From IMG/VR virus record IMGVR_UViG_3300025574_000001, positions 1 to 64,000 of that record: a stretch of 64,000 bases of DNA; one strand, written 5' to 3'. Both the position numbers and the translations under genes were made by a program. Positions 34,528 to 42,396 of the stretch are shown piece by piece. A model generated the notes under the pieces. That model was not told the origin of the DNA. It did not search any database and worked only from the letters and a program-made list of their open reading frames with translations. Each line of letters begins with the position of its first letter. Position 1 is the stretch's first letter. This stretch comes from a virus.

Positions 34528-34701
34528 ATGGCTGCAAAGAATGTGACAATCAAGTTCAAGAAGGAGAAGGAAACGAAAGGAACTTTCCGATACACGGAGG
34601 AAGGTGATGAGACGAAGGTTGGCAGTCTCTACCTCAAGAAGGCTGCGGCAACGGAACTGGGCAACCCAGAATCGTTGACTGTCGTTATCACGGCAGCATG
34701 A
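34528..34701 (+). CDS. small Lys-rich hypothetical protein
   Basis: 57 residues, ATG 34528 after AAAGGAG. Reads MAAKNVTIKFKKEKETKG... and ends SLTVVITAA: a small beta-type protein with the look of phage early proteins that pair two strands (KGTFRYTEE, VGSLYLKKAAA). Unknown role. ATGA overlap with the next gene. Confidence 0.6.
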   Translation: MAAKNVTIKFKKEKETKGTFRYTEEGDETKVGSLYLKKAAATELGNPESLTVVITAA

Positions 34702-34937
34702 TGGCGAGTGATGAGGCGTTTGAAACCAGTGAAGGTGAACTGCGGCAGATGGGTTGGCTCTCTCCTGAAGATCGAAAGATCATCGCGACGGGAGTTGACT
34801 ATCTGGCGACGACTCATCACGAAGGTCAGCACACCGCAATGATTCAGCAAGGTATGCGCACAGTGACTGGGTGTGATGCCAAGAGTTGTAAGTATGCCAC
34901 TGAACTACTGACGTGGCTTAAGACAGAAAGGACGTGA
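34698..34937 (+). CDS. hypothetical protein
   Basis: 79 residues, mostly helical (GVDYLATTHHEGQHTAMIQQGMRTVTGCD). Two cysteines near the end (GCDAKSCKYA). Not recognised. Overlaps both neighbours. Confidence 0.55.
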   Translation: MMASDEAFETSEGELRQMGWLSPEDRKIIATGVDYLATTHHEGQHTAMIQQGMRTVTGCDAKSCKYATELLTWLKTERT

Positions 34938-35509
34938 AGAATATGGTCACACCGACTGATGCACAGATTGTTAGCACTGCATTCACAGATGAACCGATGA
35001 CACTGCAACAACTTGTCCATAGGACGGGTCTTACGAAGTTGCGCGTGAACAACGCGCTTGATGAACTGGTGGATGCAGGTCGCATTCACACAGGATCCAA
35101 CAACACATGGAGCCTTAAGCCCATGAGAAGGAGTGCAACTGCAATGTCGAATATCCCAGTCCCACCATCCCCACCCGCTAAGAAAGCGCCAGCGGCTAAG
35201 AAGGCAGCCAAGAAGGTGCCAGCGAAGAAGGCACCTGCAAAGAAGGTGGCGAAGGCTGCCAAGAAGGCGCCCGCAAAAACAAAGGGAGTCGTCAAGAGCC
35301 ACAGCGATATTGAAGAGCGTGACAACACCGCGCTTACGATTATCGCCAAGGCAAAGGACGGGCTCACGAAGGATGAACTGACGGAGGCCATGAAGTTGGA
35401 AGCCGGGTTGGTCAACATGTCCATCTACCGTTTGCAGCGTGACGGTAAGATTGCCAAGAACGCGGGTGTCAAAGGCGAAGGACGCCAAGTCAAGTGGGTT
35501 GCTGTTTAA
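34934..35509 (+). CDS. histone-like protein with two winged-helix domains and Lys/Ala/Pro linker
   Basis: 191 residues from GTG 34934 (ATG 34943 possible). Residues about 5-60 are a winged helix (TLQQLVHRTGLTKLRVNNALDELVDAGRI). Residues about 77-120 are a tandem of PAKK/AAKK units, as in histone H1 and actinobacterial HupB/Lsr2-associated tails. Residues about 125-190 are a second winged helix (GLTKDELTEAMKLEAGLVNMSIYRLQRDGKI). It probably binds phage DNA without strong sequence choice. It is the last gene before a strong terminator. Confidence 0.75.
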   Translation: MKNMVTPTDAQIVSTAFTDEPMTLQQLVHRTGLTKLRVNNALDELVDAGRIHTGSNNTWSLKPMRRSATAMSNIPVPPSPPAKKAPAAKKAAKKVPAKKAPAKKVAKAAKKAPAKTKGVVKSHSDIEERDNTALTIIAKAKDGLTKDELTEAMKLEAGLVNMSIYRLQRDGKIAKNAGVKGEGRQVKWVAV

Positions 35510-35526
35510 CCCAACAAAAAATCGGA

Positions 35527-35566
35527 GGGAGCAGGTCGTGGGACTACACGCGACCTGCTCCCTTTT
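35527..35566 (+). terminator. intrinsic transcription terminator
   Basis: GGGAGCAGGTCG (35527-35538) pairs perfectly with CGACCTGCTCCC (35551-35562), with a 12-base loop, then TTTT. It lies 18 bases after the histone-like gene, so it ends the 33-35.5 kb transcript. Confidence 0.85.
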
Positions 35567-35584
35567 GAATTGAAGGAGAGAAAG

Positions 35585-35758
35585 ATGACATGTGAATTCA
35601 AAATTGAAGGTGAAGACGGAGAGAGTATGAATTGTGCTCTTGCGGAGAGTTGCACATGGCCTTCATGTGAATCACTCCCTCTTAACCCAGTCGAATTCCC
35701 ACTGGGACCACCCACAATCAGCGGCACAGATGTTGTGAAGGACGTGGATCTTACTTAA
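35585..35758 (+). CDS. small cysteine-containing hypothetical protein
   Basis: 57 residues, ATG 35585 after GAAGGAGAG. Four cysteines (MTCEF, NCALAESCTWPSC) suggest metal binding or disulfides. The C-terminal half is Pro/Val-rich. Unknown. The next 120 bases to the primase hold no gene I can support. Confidence 0.5.
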   Translation: MTCEFKIEGEDGESMNCALAESCTWPSCESLPLNPVEFPLGPPTISGTDVVKDVDLT

Positions 35759-35878
35759 GATCAAAGATGCGCGTTGCAGAGTTGCTGCACGACTGAAAAA
35801 CGATTATTGTTTTGCTACTCGACTATTCGACGAACGACAAATGAAGGCACACTATGAACTGTATGTGTATGGGTCACC

Positions 35879-38215
35879 ATGCAGTCAAATGAACCAATGG
35901 CCCAGTGGTGGGTAGTCACCTTTGGGTGGTTCATATTTCCAGTGTGGGGTATCGATGAAAACACATTGCAGTGTATGTGTGGTGATCCCGAATGTAAACG
36001 CCCTGGCAAACACCCACACTCACTTGCGCCGAACGGCCATAACTCCGCATCGAACAATCCTGCACAGGTTCAAGCGTGGTGGAACATCGCACCATACGCG
36101 AACATCGGTGTTGATACGGGACGTTCAAACTTGGCGGTGTTGGATAGTGATGGGAGTGAAGGTGTCACTGACTTGTTCAACATGCTGGCATCAATCGGCA
36201 TCGATGAATTGCCATTGACGTTACGCACACGCACGGGCAGCGGTGGTGAACATCTTTTCTTTGACGCAACTGGTTATGACATCAAGTCGATGAATCGTTA
36301 CTTTGAGAACAATGACGTGAAGGCCAAAGGTGGCTACGTCATTCTGCCGACGTCGTTACATCACACCGGCAATCGTTATGAGATCCTGGACAATGCATAC
36401 CCGGCACCACTACCTGATTTACTTGCACAACGATTATTGACCGCGAAGAGTGGTGCAGCGTTTGAGAGTAGTCGAAAGCCAGGTGAACCGTCATACGATT
36501 TCAGTGAAGCGTGTAAGTACGGTGCTGCCGCTGGCTATCGTGATGACTTCTTCAATCGTTTCGCATTCAAACTGAAGAAGGATGGTCGCAATGAAGAGTA
36601 TGCGTTCAATGAAGTCAAGCGTGTATGGGAACTGACTGAACAACCACAGAACGACCAGTTCACATTTCAGCAAGCAGTGGAAAAACTCATAAGAGTGTAT
36701 CGTGACGATTCAGTGCAAGCAGATGAGATTCCAGAATGGCCCGCAGGATTGGCGGCGCCAGTTGCGACGGAATCTATTGCGGAACCAATTGGAATGCCGA
36801 CAACATCCTCCAGCCTGCTCGAAATCATGGGAATGGCGCCACGTTCAGACGTTGGAAATGGAAACTTATTAGCGTGGCACATCAACACACGTTGGGTGTT
36901 CACTAATAAAGATTGGTACGAATACATCAATGGCTTATGGACGCAAGATGTGACGAATCGAATTGAACAAGAAGCAACATTAATGGCAAAACTATTACTT
37001 GCATTTTCGTATGATAACAAAAACGATCTTGAGAATGAAGACCGTAAATCACTTGTAACTTGGGCACTCCAAACACACTTTCGTGTAAGGATGCAAGCGA
37101 TGATTAAGCAAGCCAGTAGTGATCCTAAAATTGCATGTAACATTGAACTCTTTGACCAGGACCCGTACATCCTCACAGCCAATAATGTCACTATCAATTT
37201 GCGAACGGGCGAAGGATATGAACATCGTCCTGAAGACATGTGTATGAAGGGAACAAAGGTTGATTATGTCCCTGGATTTCAAAGTCCGTTGTTTACTAAA
37301 TACATCAATGCAACGTGTGCAAGTGATCCCAGTGAACTTTTATATCTGCAACGTCTTAGTGGTTCAATGTTGTGTGGTGAAACGTTAGATAAGTCGTTAT
37401 ACATGGCGATAGGACCAAAGAACACGGGTAAGACGACATTCATTAATTTGTTGTTGACTGTTCTTAATTCATATGCGATGTCAATCGACCCGAAGTATTT
37501 GATGAAACGTAGAATGCAAACTATTCCACCACACGAACGTGCCAATATGGAAAACAAACGTGTTGTCGTTTCAGATGAACCGGCCATTGGCGATTTTTTT
37601 GATGAATCGTTATTGAAGACAATGACAGGTCGAGGAACGATTACGGCTGACAAGAAGTTTAAAGACTCACGTACATTCCAAACACGCTTCACATTATTCA
37701 TTGCTGGTAATCAAGCGCCCGCTGTTCATGACGAGGCTCTTAAGGCTCGCATCGTTGAAATTCCATTCGATCACGAACTAAGTTATGAAGATCAGAACCC
37801 AGAGATATCACGTGCAGCCACTGACCCAACATCGGATTTCTGTAAGGCCGCGTTAGCGTGGATGGTTGCGGGTTGTGTTGATTGGTGCGCACATGGTTTA
37901 GCCGAACGTCCAGTGCGGGTTGTGTTAGCAACAGAAGCATATTTGATGGACCAAGATGTCCTGGGTGAATTCATTGAGGAATGTTTGATATATGAGTTGG
38001 GTGCGCGTGTGACAGTGCAAGCAGCGTATAACGTGTATGCGCCCTGGACTAAAAGTCATAATGAATATGTCCTCACGAAAAAACAGTTCACAACTGATAT
38101 GAAAATGCGTGGTGGTGGAATCAGTGTGATAAGTGGTTCTGGTCGTCACGGATTATGTGTCAAAGACTACAAGATCAATGAATCGGTTTTGGCGTGGCCA
38201 GGCCAGAACGTCTAG
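35879..38215 (+). CDS. bifunctional primase-polymerase / SF3 (D5-type) helicase
   Basis: 778 residues. N-terminal prim-pol domain: FPVWGIDENTLQC, CKRPGKHPH, ANIGVDTGRSNLAVLDSDG (metal Asp pair), GGYVILPTSLHHTGNRYEI. Then a D5_N-like region (CNIELFDQDPYILTANNVTINLRTGE). SF3 helicase with Walker A GPKNTGKTTFINL at about 512-524, Walker B/sensor near RVVVSDEP (about 561), and LFIAGNQAPAVHDEALKARIVEIPF (motif C and arginine finger). It provides primers and unwinds DNA for the family A polymerase. The ribosome site is weak. It ends convergent with the leftward operon. Confidence 0.92.
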   Translation: MQSNEPMAQWWVVTFGWFIFPVWGIDENTLQCMCGDPECKRPGKHPHSLAPNGHNSASNNPAQVQAWWNIAPYANIGVDTGRSNLAVLDSDGSEGVTDLFNMLASIGIDELPLTLRTRTGSGGEHLFFDATGYDIKSMNRYFENNDVKAKGGYVILPTSLHHTGNRYEILDNAYPAPLPDLLAQRLLTAKSGAAFESSRKPGEPSYDFSEACKYGAAAGYRDDFFNRFAFKLKKDGRNEEYAFNEVKRVWELTEQPQNDQFTFQQAVEKLIRVYRDDSVQADEIPEWPAGLAAPVATESIAEPIGMPTTSSSLLEIMGMAPRSDVGNGNLLAWHINTRWVFTNKDWYEYINGLWTQDVTNRIEQEATLMAKLLLAFSYDNKNDLENEDRKSLVTWALQTHFRVRMQAMIKQASSDPKIACNIELFDQDPYILTANNVTINLRTGEGYEHRPEDMCMKGTKVDYVPGFQSPLFTKYINATCASDPSELLYLQRLSGSMLCGETLDKSLYMAIGPKNTGKTTFINLLLTVLNSYAMSIDPKYLMKRRMQTIPPHERANMENKRVVVSDEPAIGDFFDESLLKTMTGRGTITADKKFKDSRTFQTRFTLFIAGNQAPAVHDEALKARIVEIPFDHELSYEDQNPEISRAATDPTSDFCKAALAWMVAGCVDWCAHGLAERPVRVVLATEAYLMDQDVLGEFIEECLIYELGARVTVQAAYNVYAPWTKSHNEYVLTKKQFTTDMKMRGGGISVISGSGRHGLCVKDYKINESVLAWPGQNV

Positions 38216-38520
38216 GTCATCCAGCCCAGGAAATCCGCCGGTTTTCGGCACTTCAGATTCGTAGTAATCAAATCCATCGCTGGTCAGCGTTAGAAACCAA
38301 AAAAACCATCTGAGCATTCACTACTTCACGCGATTCGTGTGACAAAGGTTGCTTCAAGCGACCTTATGACATCAAGCGACATTTTGATTTACAGTTGCAT
38401 TGGAGTTTGCTGGTCGATTGTCTTGTGGTGATTCATCGGGTGGAGATTGGTTTTCCCCCTTCTCCCTTGCACCCCAACCCCTCACCACAACGACATGAGG
38501 GCAGTCGGCCAGTGAACTCT
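38216..38520. other. convergent intergenic region with short repeats
   Basis: About 300 bases between converging transcripts. It holds a direct repeat TCAAGCGAC at 38354-38362 and 38372-38380 (18-base period), the palindrome CGCTGGTCAGCG at 38278-38289, and a run of seven A at 38299-38305 (T-run on the minus strand), but no convincing stem directly before it. No gene of plausible composition was seen. Confidence 0.5.
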
Positions 38521-38649
38521 TCACTCAATCTGATCCCATAGATAATTCCAACGTGCCGCGGCCTTGTCAAAGTCACAAGCATTATTATCGACCAACTCCC
38601 AGATGAGTTGAAGTTCATTGTGAAGTTCATCAAGAAGGTGAGTAATCAT
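38521..38649 (-). CDS. small acidic helical protein
   Basis: 42 residues, start ATG at 38649: MITHLLDELHNELQLIWEL..., ending RWNYLWDQIE. The regular heptad-like spacing of Leu, Trp and acidic residues looks protein-like. The frame is open upstream for about 18 codons without a standard start. It is chosen over an overlapping 66-codon frame that has glycine-rich random-looking text. Last candidate of the leftward operon. Confidence 0.4.
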   Translation of the reverse strand: MITHLLDELHNELQLIWELVDNNACDFDKAAARWNYLWDQIE

Positions 38650-38673
38650 AAGGACGTTATCGTCATCACCTAA

Positions 38674-38693
38674 CTTACGCTGGTCAGCGTAAG
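38674..38693. repeat. 20-base palindrome CTTACGCTG-GT-CAGCGTAAG
   Basis: Nine-base perfect arms around GT. Its 12-base core recurs at 38278-38289, exactly 400 bases away, and a half copy (CGCTGGTCA) follows at 38701-38709. It lies just upstream of the 42-residue reading frame, so it may be a regulator or processing site. Confidence 0.6.
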
Positions 38694-38723
38694 GAAGCCA
38701 CGCTGGTCATGCAGAGTATTTGG

Positions 38724-38873
38724 CTAGTGTTGACTTTTCCACATCTCTGCCTCGTGATAATCGAGTACCCAGTAGTGATGAACACCTTTGTGTCCTTTGT
38801 CCTTGCGGCATTGGTGCGCGGGGTATTTCAGATGAGTGGCTGAGCAACGTGGATTGATGGCACGTGAGTGCAT
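38724..38873 (-). CDS. small His/Cys-rich protein with GHKGVH motif
   Basis: 49 residues, start ATG at 38873. CSATHLKYPAHQCRKDKGHKGVHHYW resembles the C.....GH.GPH.C unit duplicated in the protein at 40937, so it is likely a related small metal-binding protein. It starts ten bases after the previous stop; no clear ribosome site. Confidence 0.5.
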   Translation of the reverse strand: MHSRAINPRCSATHLKYPAHQCRKDKGHKGVHHYWVLDYHEAEMWKSQH

Positions 38874-38883
38874 GAAATAGACG

Positions 38884-39045
38884 TTATACGAATTTAGGAA
38901 CTGGATGCTTCCGTTCTTTTTTCGGTATCACAGTCGTGTTCATACTGTTGTGAACATCTGTGGCGCACGACTTACACACACGATCACCACACTTGTCAGG
39001 GCATCCTTGCATTGCTTCATTGGTACTGCACATTGCACACGTCAT
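38884..39045 (-). CDS. small zinc-binding protein
   Basis: 53 residues from ATG at 39045 (ATGA overlap with the preceding gene). MTCAMCSTNEAMQGCPDKCG, then VCKSC gives six cysteines in three close pairs, enough for one or two zinc sites; the tail is basic (PKKERKHPVPKF). Not recognised further. Confidence 0.6.
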   Translation of the reverse strand: MTCAMCSTNEAMQGCPDKCGDRVCKSCATDVHNSMNTTVIPKKERKHPVPKFV

Positions 39046-39236
39046 AACAATCCTTCATCGAGTGGACCGATGGCTGTGACGGTTATTTCAGTTTGTGCAA
39101 GTGTCATCCATGTGCCATGTGAAGTTTGCATCTGTACACTACCTGGTGTTGCCTGTGCGTCCTCCTCGGTCCCGACCCTCACGCAACACATCGGCTTGCA
39201 CACGTTCAAGACGGTCACGAAAATCTTTTCGGTCAA
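39042..39236 (-). CDS. hypothetical protein
   Basis: 64 residues; start TTG at 39236 overlaps the upstream TGA (TTGA), with inner GTG codons as alternatives. VLNVCKPMCCVRVGTEEDAQATPG then WMTLAQTEITVTAIGPL. Three cysteines near the start. The overlaps on both sides support it, but the start codon is uncertain. Confidence 0.45.
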   Translation of the reverse strand: MTEKIFVTVLNVCKPMCCVRVGTEEDAQATPGSVQMQTSHGTWMTLAQTEITVTAIGPLDEGLL

Positions 39237-39511
39237 CTAAGTCCATCTCTCTCCCTCTTCATTAGTTCGATGCAGCCCGCGTACCCAGCGATGTCAATGA
39301 GTGAATCACGTTGACCGCCACCATTGTTGTACCGGGCAATCTTCACACCAATCATACACAGTGCAACTTGTTCAGGTGTGACGTCGACACCAAGGATAGG
39401 ACTCCACAATCCCGCAATAGTTGTGAATGATTGTAGTGGTGTGCCATAGTCTTGTTGACGTTCGCCATTGATGATTTCATCGGCTTCACGTAATACTGAC
39501 TTTTCACTCAT
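39233..39511 (-). CDS. DUF6378-type phage protein
   Basis: 92 residues. EADEIINGERQQDYGTPLQSFTTIAGLWSPILGV, then TPEQVALCMIGVKIARYNNGG and DSLIDIAGYAGCIEL follow the conserved pattern of this small phage family, often beside nucleotide-metabolism genes. Function unknown; the all-helical shape recalls NTP pyrophosphatases. ATGA overlap with ThyX upstream. Confidence 0.8.
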   Translation of the reverse strand: MSEKSVLREADEIINGERQQDYGTPLQSFTTIAGLWSPILGVDVTPEQVALCMIGVKIARYNNGGGQRDSLIDIAGYAGCIELMKRERDGLS

Positions 39512-40332
39512 GGGCGTTCCTTGTCATGGCGTAGTTGGTGCCACCCGGTGAAGTTGGCGTGGTTGTGATGCTCATATGAATTGTTGTAATCACAAGCGAA
39601 TGCCTGGTGCTCAAGTGGTGATGCGTGCATCGGGTTTGCGTTTGTGAGTTGCTCATAAAGGCGCGCATCAGCATCAAAGTCTTTAACGTCACCGGCGTGT
39701 AGTGATGACACACGCGCACAACGCGCCACACTCATGATTTGGCATTCGCCCAGTGAACGGGTGCGTGATTCTTCTTCAGTGACATAAGGCAAATGCCAGT
39801 ACCGAAGTTGCGGCGTGCTCTCATCCATTGCTTGCTTCATCAGCACCGCCGCTGCACGAATCTCTGGTTGTGCCATTGGTGAACAACGCAAGCCAAAGAA
39901 GTTATCCCATTCAGTCGATGTGACCACAATGGTGTGCCACATGAATGGTTCAAGATAGCGGTTAAGAACTGATTTGTGAAGACGGTGTTCAGGATCAGGA
40001 TGACGGTTGAGATAGATGATAATTGAATCAGTCGTATCCACAAGAATGTCACGAATAAGATCCTGTGCGTCACTCAAGTCTTGACCTTCCAGTTCACTGC
40101 CACCTTGCATACCCTTTTGTTCGCGTGGATGTGAGATAGGTAGTGCGGGTGATTCATCGATTCTGTCCAGTTGCTTTTGAATCGGAATGGCGCGTGAGGA
40201 CGCAGAGTTCCTGGAGAAAACACGGTGCGTGTTGAATTCAGCCAACACGAATCGGTGAAGTGTCACTTCCATCGTTGTGATTCGTGCACCCGTGTAGATT
40301 GAATCTTCAATGATCTTGGCTTCTGTGTTCAT
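39508..40332 (-). CDS. thyX: flavin-dependent thymidylate synthase ThyX
   Basis: 274 residues from ATG at 40332 (overlaps upstream TGA). LAEFNTHRVFSRNSASSRAIP is the phage form of the ThyX HRx(n)S signature that binds FAD and dUMP; STEWDNFFGLRC and NPMHASPLEHQAFACD are further family blocks. It methylates dUMP to dTMP using FADH2 and folate. Its presence makes the ThyA-family gene at 18345 redundant as a thymidylate synthase. Located in the leftward operon, separate from other nucleotide genes. Confidence 0.9.
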   Translation of the reverse strand: MNTEAKIIEDSIYTGARITTMEVTLHRFVLAEFNTHRVFSRNSASSRAIPIQKQLDRIDESPALPISHPREQKGMQGGSELEGQDLSDAQDLIRDILVDTTDSIIIYLNRHPDPEHRLHKSVLNRYLEPFMWHTIVVTSTEWDNFFGLRCSPMAQPEIRAAAVLMKQAMDESTPQLRYWHLPYVTEEESRTRSLGECQIMSVARCARVSSLHAGDVKDFDADARLYEQLTNANPMHASPLEHQAFACDYNNSYEHHNHANFTGWHQLRHDKERP

Positions 40333-40808
40333 GGCAGTACCACGTGTTCGCACTTATCACAACAACCGTCCTCACCCAGTCGTCTTTGTTCCATACACAA
40401 GTCAAGGATCGTATGACACGCGACACATGAACTTGTTCGATTCTCTTCCACAACACGCGCTTCATATTCCTTCCACGCAATCACAGCCGCTTTGAACAAC
40501 ACATTCGTTTCAAAGAGGTTGCCAATGTCGGCACCTTCGAGATGTGTGAACACTTCAACCATGTGTTTGATTTGTTGCGCCTGCACGTCAGGGCGTGTGT
40601 ATTCACTGAAGACCTTTAACGCATCAATGAACACACTGTCAATCTGTTCTTGCAAGGCAAGAGTGGCGTGTGTTTGTGCCATGATGCTAAGTGCTACTGC
40701 ATCCCAGTGATTATCTTCATCACGTGAAAAAACCAAATCATCCGCAGTTCTCAATAATCGTGCTGCTTCATGCACGTGAATCGCTACTGCATCTATTTCG
40801 TCACTCAT
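40329..40808 (-). CDS. hypothetical protein with C-terminal cysteine cluster
   Basis: 159 residues, helical for about 115 residues (VHEAARLLRTADDLVFSRDEDN..., QIKHMVEVFTHLEGADIG). The end CVACHTILDLCMEQRRLGEDGCCDKCEH gives a zinc ribbon-like cluster. Not recognised. Overlaps ThyX and the 47-residue gene. Confidence 0.6.
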   Translation of the reverse strand: MSDEIDAVAIHVHEAARLLRTADDLVFSRDEDNHWDAVALSIMAQTHATLALQEQIDSVFIDALKVFSEYTRPDVQAQQIKHMVEVFTHLEGADIGNLFETNVLFKAAVIAWKEYEARVVEENRTSSCVACHTILDLCMEQRRLGEDGCCDKCEHVVLP

Positions 40809-40944
40809 CTGTTAGTCCTGCTTTCTTCAACACTTCACGTGTCTTCTTGACGTTGTGCGTTTTCTTAAACGTTGCATACGCTTCATCTAAGATCACGTTC
40901 ACTTCCTTGGTTCGTTCCTCAATGTTGATAGGTTCATCAGACAT
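40801..40944 (-). CDS. small charged helical protein
   Basis: 47 residues from ATG at 40944. Reads MSDEPINIEERTKEVNVI... and ends REVLKKAGLTDE. Highly charged, probably one or two helices. ATGA-type overlaps both sides support it. Unknown role. Confidence 0.55.
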   Translation of the reverse strand: MSDEPINIEERTKEVNVILDEAYATFKKTHNVKKTREVLKKAGLTDE

Positions 40945-41317
40945 TATCCACCTCATTAAGAATCAGTAGTAGTGATTCACTGTCGTTCTGCACTGCCCAG
41001 TTCCGCGCTTTTTCAATGATGTCCCGCAATCGCATGTCTTCATCAAGCCACGTGACGTTTTCATTGTTTTCGTGTCTGCACATGTGAGGAGGTTCGTGTC
41101 CTGCGGGTTCAAAGCATGAATGTCCCGCAGTCATCGCTTCACAAAGATTTCTTGAGCCCCACGTGACGTCACAACACTGGTGTGGACCGTCATGTCCTTT
41201 TTCTAACAAACACTGATGTGAAAAGTCTTCATTCTCATCATTGCATTTGGTTGCACGTTGTTGTGGGTACTCACCCTCAAATCCTTCGCGTGCAAATGAC
41301 ACTGGGTCGTCATTCAT
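40937..41317 (-). CDS. cysteine-rich protein with two C...GHxxPHxC units
   Basis: 126 residues. Two copies of C-x5-GH-x2-PH-x-C: CLLEKGHDGPHQC and CFEPAGHEPPHMC, with further Cys between them. The GH.GPH knuckle is common in small actinophage proteins and probably binds zinc. The C-terminal third is a helix. Function unknown. Confidence 0.65.
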   Translation of the reverse strand: MNDDPVSFAREGFEGEYPQQRATKCNDENEDFSHQCLLEKGHDGPHQCCDVTWGSRNLCEAMTAGHSCFEPAGHEPPHMCRHENNENVTWLDEDMRLRDIIEKARNWAVQNDSESLLLILNEVDNV

Positions 41318-41681
41318 GTTCGTTCACCTTTCCTAATGATTCCACACCTGCATTTAATTCATCAACACCGTGACCGAGTTCGTGATCATTCGCTAACGCT
41401 GCCGCATTGGCAAAGTGCGTGAGCGCAACAGTGATGATCCCGGTCAGTTCCGCCACACGACAAGAATGACACGCGTGATGGTCCATGAACTCTTCGTCGT
41501 TGGCGTTGCCGCACAATCGACACACACCTTGTTCGAGTGATGTAGGTGCTAAGCGTGGATCATTCACCGGATACACGACCTTGCACTCTGAACAAAAGTA
41601 CGCGTGAGTGAGTGGGTTCCTAACTTCATTCAGCAACGCGCCGTCATTCGGACACTGCATCATTTCCTCCCTAGGTTTCAT
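41310..41681 (-). CDS. double zinc-ribbon protein
   Basis: 123 residues (ATG 41681; inner ATGs possible). QCPNDG ... YFCSECK is one ribbon, CRLCGN ... HHACHSC a second; the rest is helical (TVALTHFANAAALANDHELGHGVDEL). Unknown role. Overlaps both neighbours. Confidence 0.6.
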   Translation of the reverse strand: MKPREEMMQCPNDGALLNEVRNPLTHAYFCSECKVVYPVNDPRLAPTSLEQGVCRLCGNANDEEFMDHHACHSCRVAELTGIITVALTHFANAAALANDHELGHGVDELNAGVESLGKVNEHE

Positions 41682-41893
41682 TGCGCCGCCAGCCGTCCGG
41701 CTAGTTTGTCAAAGCCTTCACACACGACGTATCCAGGGCATGAAGGATCTTGTATCACTTTCACAAGTGTGGTGAATGTTGATGGGTCATAACAGCGTAA
41801 ACATCCGAGTGTGATGTTGAGTGGATGTTCCTTGTCATTGATGATCCACATCCTGTGACCGAACAGTCGGCACCTATGATTGCGTTTCGTCAT
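41678..41893 (-). CDS. small Cys/His protein
   Basis: 71 residues. RCRLFGHRMWI ... LGCLRC looks like a small phage zinc motif. Upstream, a ten-codon frame MSAPTPETES ends just before this ATG and may be a leader or a remnant of the SAPTG repeat. Confidence 0.55.
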   Translation of the reverse strand: MTKRNHRCRLFGHRMWIINDKEHPLNITLGCLRCYDPSTFTTLVKVIQDPSCPGYVVCEGFDKLAGRLAAQ

Positions 41894-41910
41894 TTCAACT
41901 CTCCGTTTCA

Positions 41911-42396
41911 GGTGTAGGGGCGCTCATTCGCTAGTCAGCCTTTGAAATGACAACGAGCGGCTCGTCGTAATCGTGCAGAATGACGAGCGGCGTGTTACTG
42001 GACACGACCTCATCGAGGTACTTCTGCGGGTTGCGGACAAATTCCTCTAACTGAACATCAACCATTTGGGTTCTCCTTTAAGTCATCGGACAGACGGCGT
42101 ATCTCGTCGTCGGCCCATTCTCCGCCAGTCGGTGTAGGGGCGCTGGAAGATTCAAGAATTGCGTCGCGTAGGAGTTGAGCGCCGTACCGCTCGTGAGCGA
42201 TTGGCGTCCCAGTCTCGACCTTCCAAATACCATCAATCAATTCGTCCAACCGCTCCCTCGTTAGCCCTGTGGGGGCGCTGGAATATTCAAGAATTGCCCG
42301 AACTTCCATTTTGAAATCCTGCGCCTCGCCGTAAAAGTCGGCTGGATAGTCGGCAAACAACTTTTCGAGTTGCTCCGTTAGCCCTGTGGGGGCGCT
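41911..42396. repeat. four copies of a GGGGCGCT-centred repeat
   Basis: GTTAGCCCTGTGGGGGCGCT is identical at 42260-42279 and 42377-42396. GGTGTAGGGGCGCT is identical at 41911-41924 and 42131-42144. Three copies encode the linkers of the 156-residue protein; the fourth lies beyond the antitoxin-like gene. After 42131 and 42260 homology continues into GGAA.ATTCAAGAATTGC. Confidence 0.8.
41931..42065 (-). CDS. Phd/YefM-like mini antitoxin
   Basis: 44 residues from ATG at 42065, overlapping the upstream stop. LEEFVRNPQKYLDEV and TPLVILHDYDEPLVVIS follow the N-terminal dimerisation/DNA-binding domain of prevent-host-death antitoxins (F..NP..YLD.V....PLVI....P.VVIS). It ends right after that domain, without a toxin-binding tail, and no toxin gene is adjacent. 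May act as a DNA-binding repressor or neutralise a host system. Confidence 0.6.
   Translation of the reverse strand: MVDVQLEEFVRNPQKYLDEVVSSNTPLVILHDYDEPLVVISKAD

Noticed and set aside
34844-35488. Minus-strand 214-codon Leu/Cys/Arg-rich frame
   Set aside because: It results from the Lys/Ala-rich repeats of the histone-like gene read backwards.
36667-37239. Minus-strand 190-codon frame within the primase-helicase
   Set aside because: The primase has conserved motifs throughout this span; the minus frame text is Ser/Leu/Cys-rich and random-looking.
38433-38633. Minus-strand 66-codon frame overlapping the 42-residue gene
   Set aside because: Ends in glycine-rich random-looking text; the other frame has a coherent helical composition. 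Not certain.
38905-39240. Plus-strand 111-codon frame
   Set aside because: Antisense to two small overlapping minus genes that have Cys-pair patterns and ATGA coupling.
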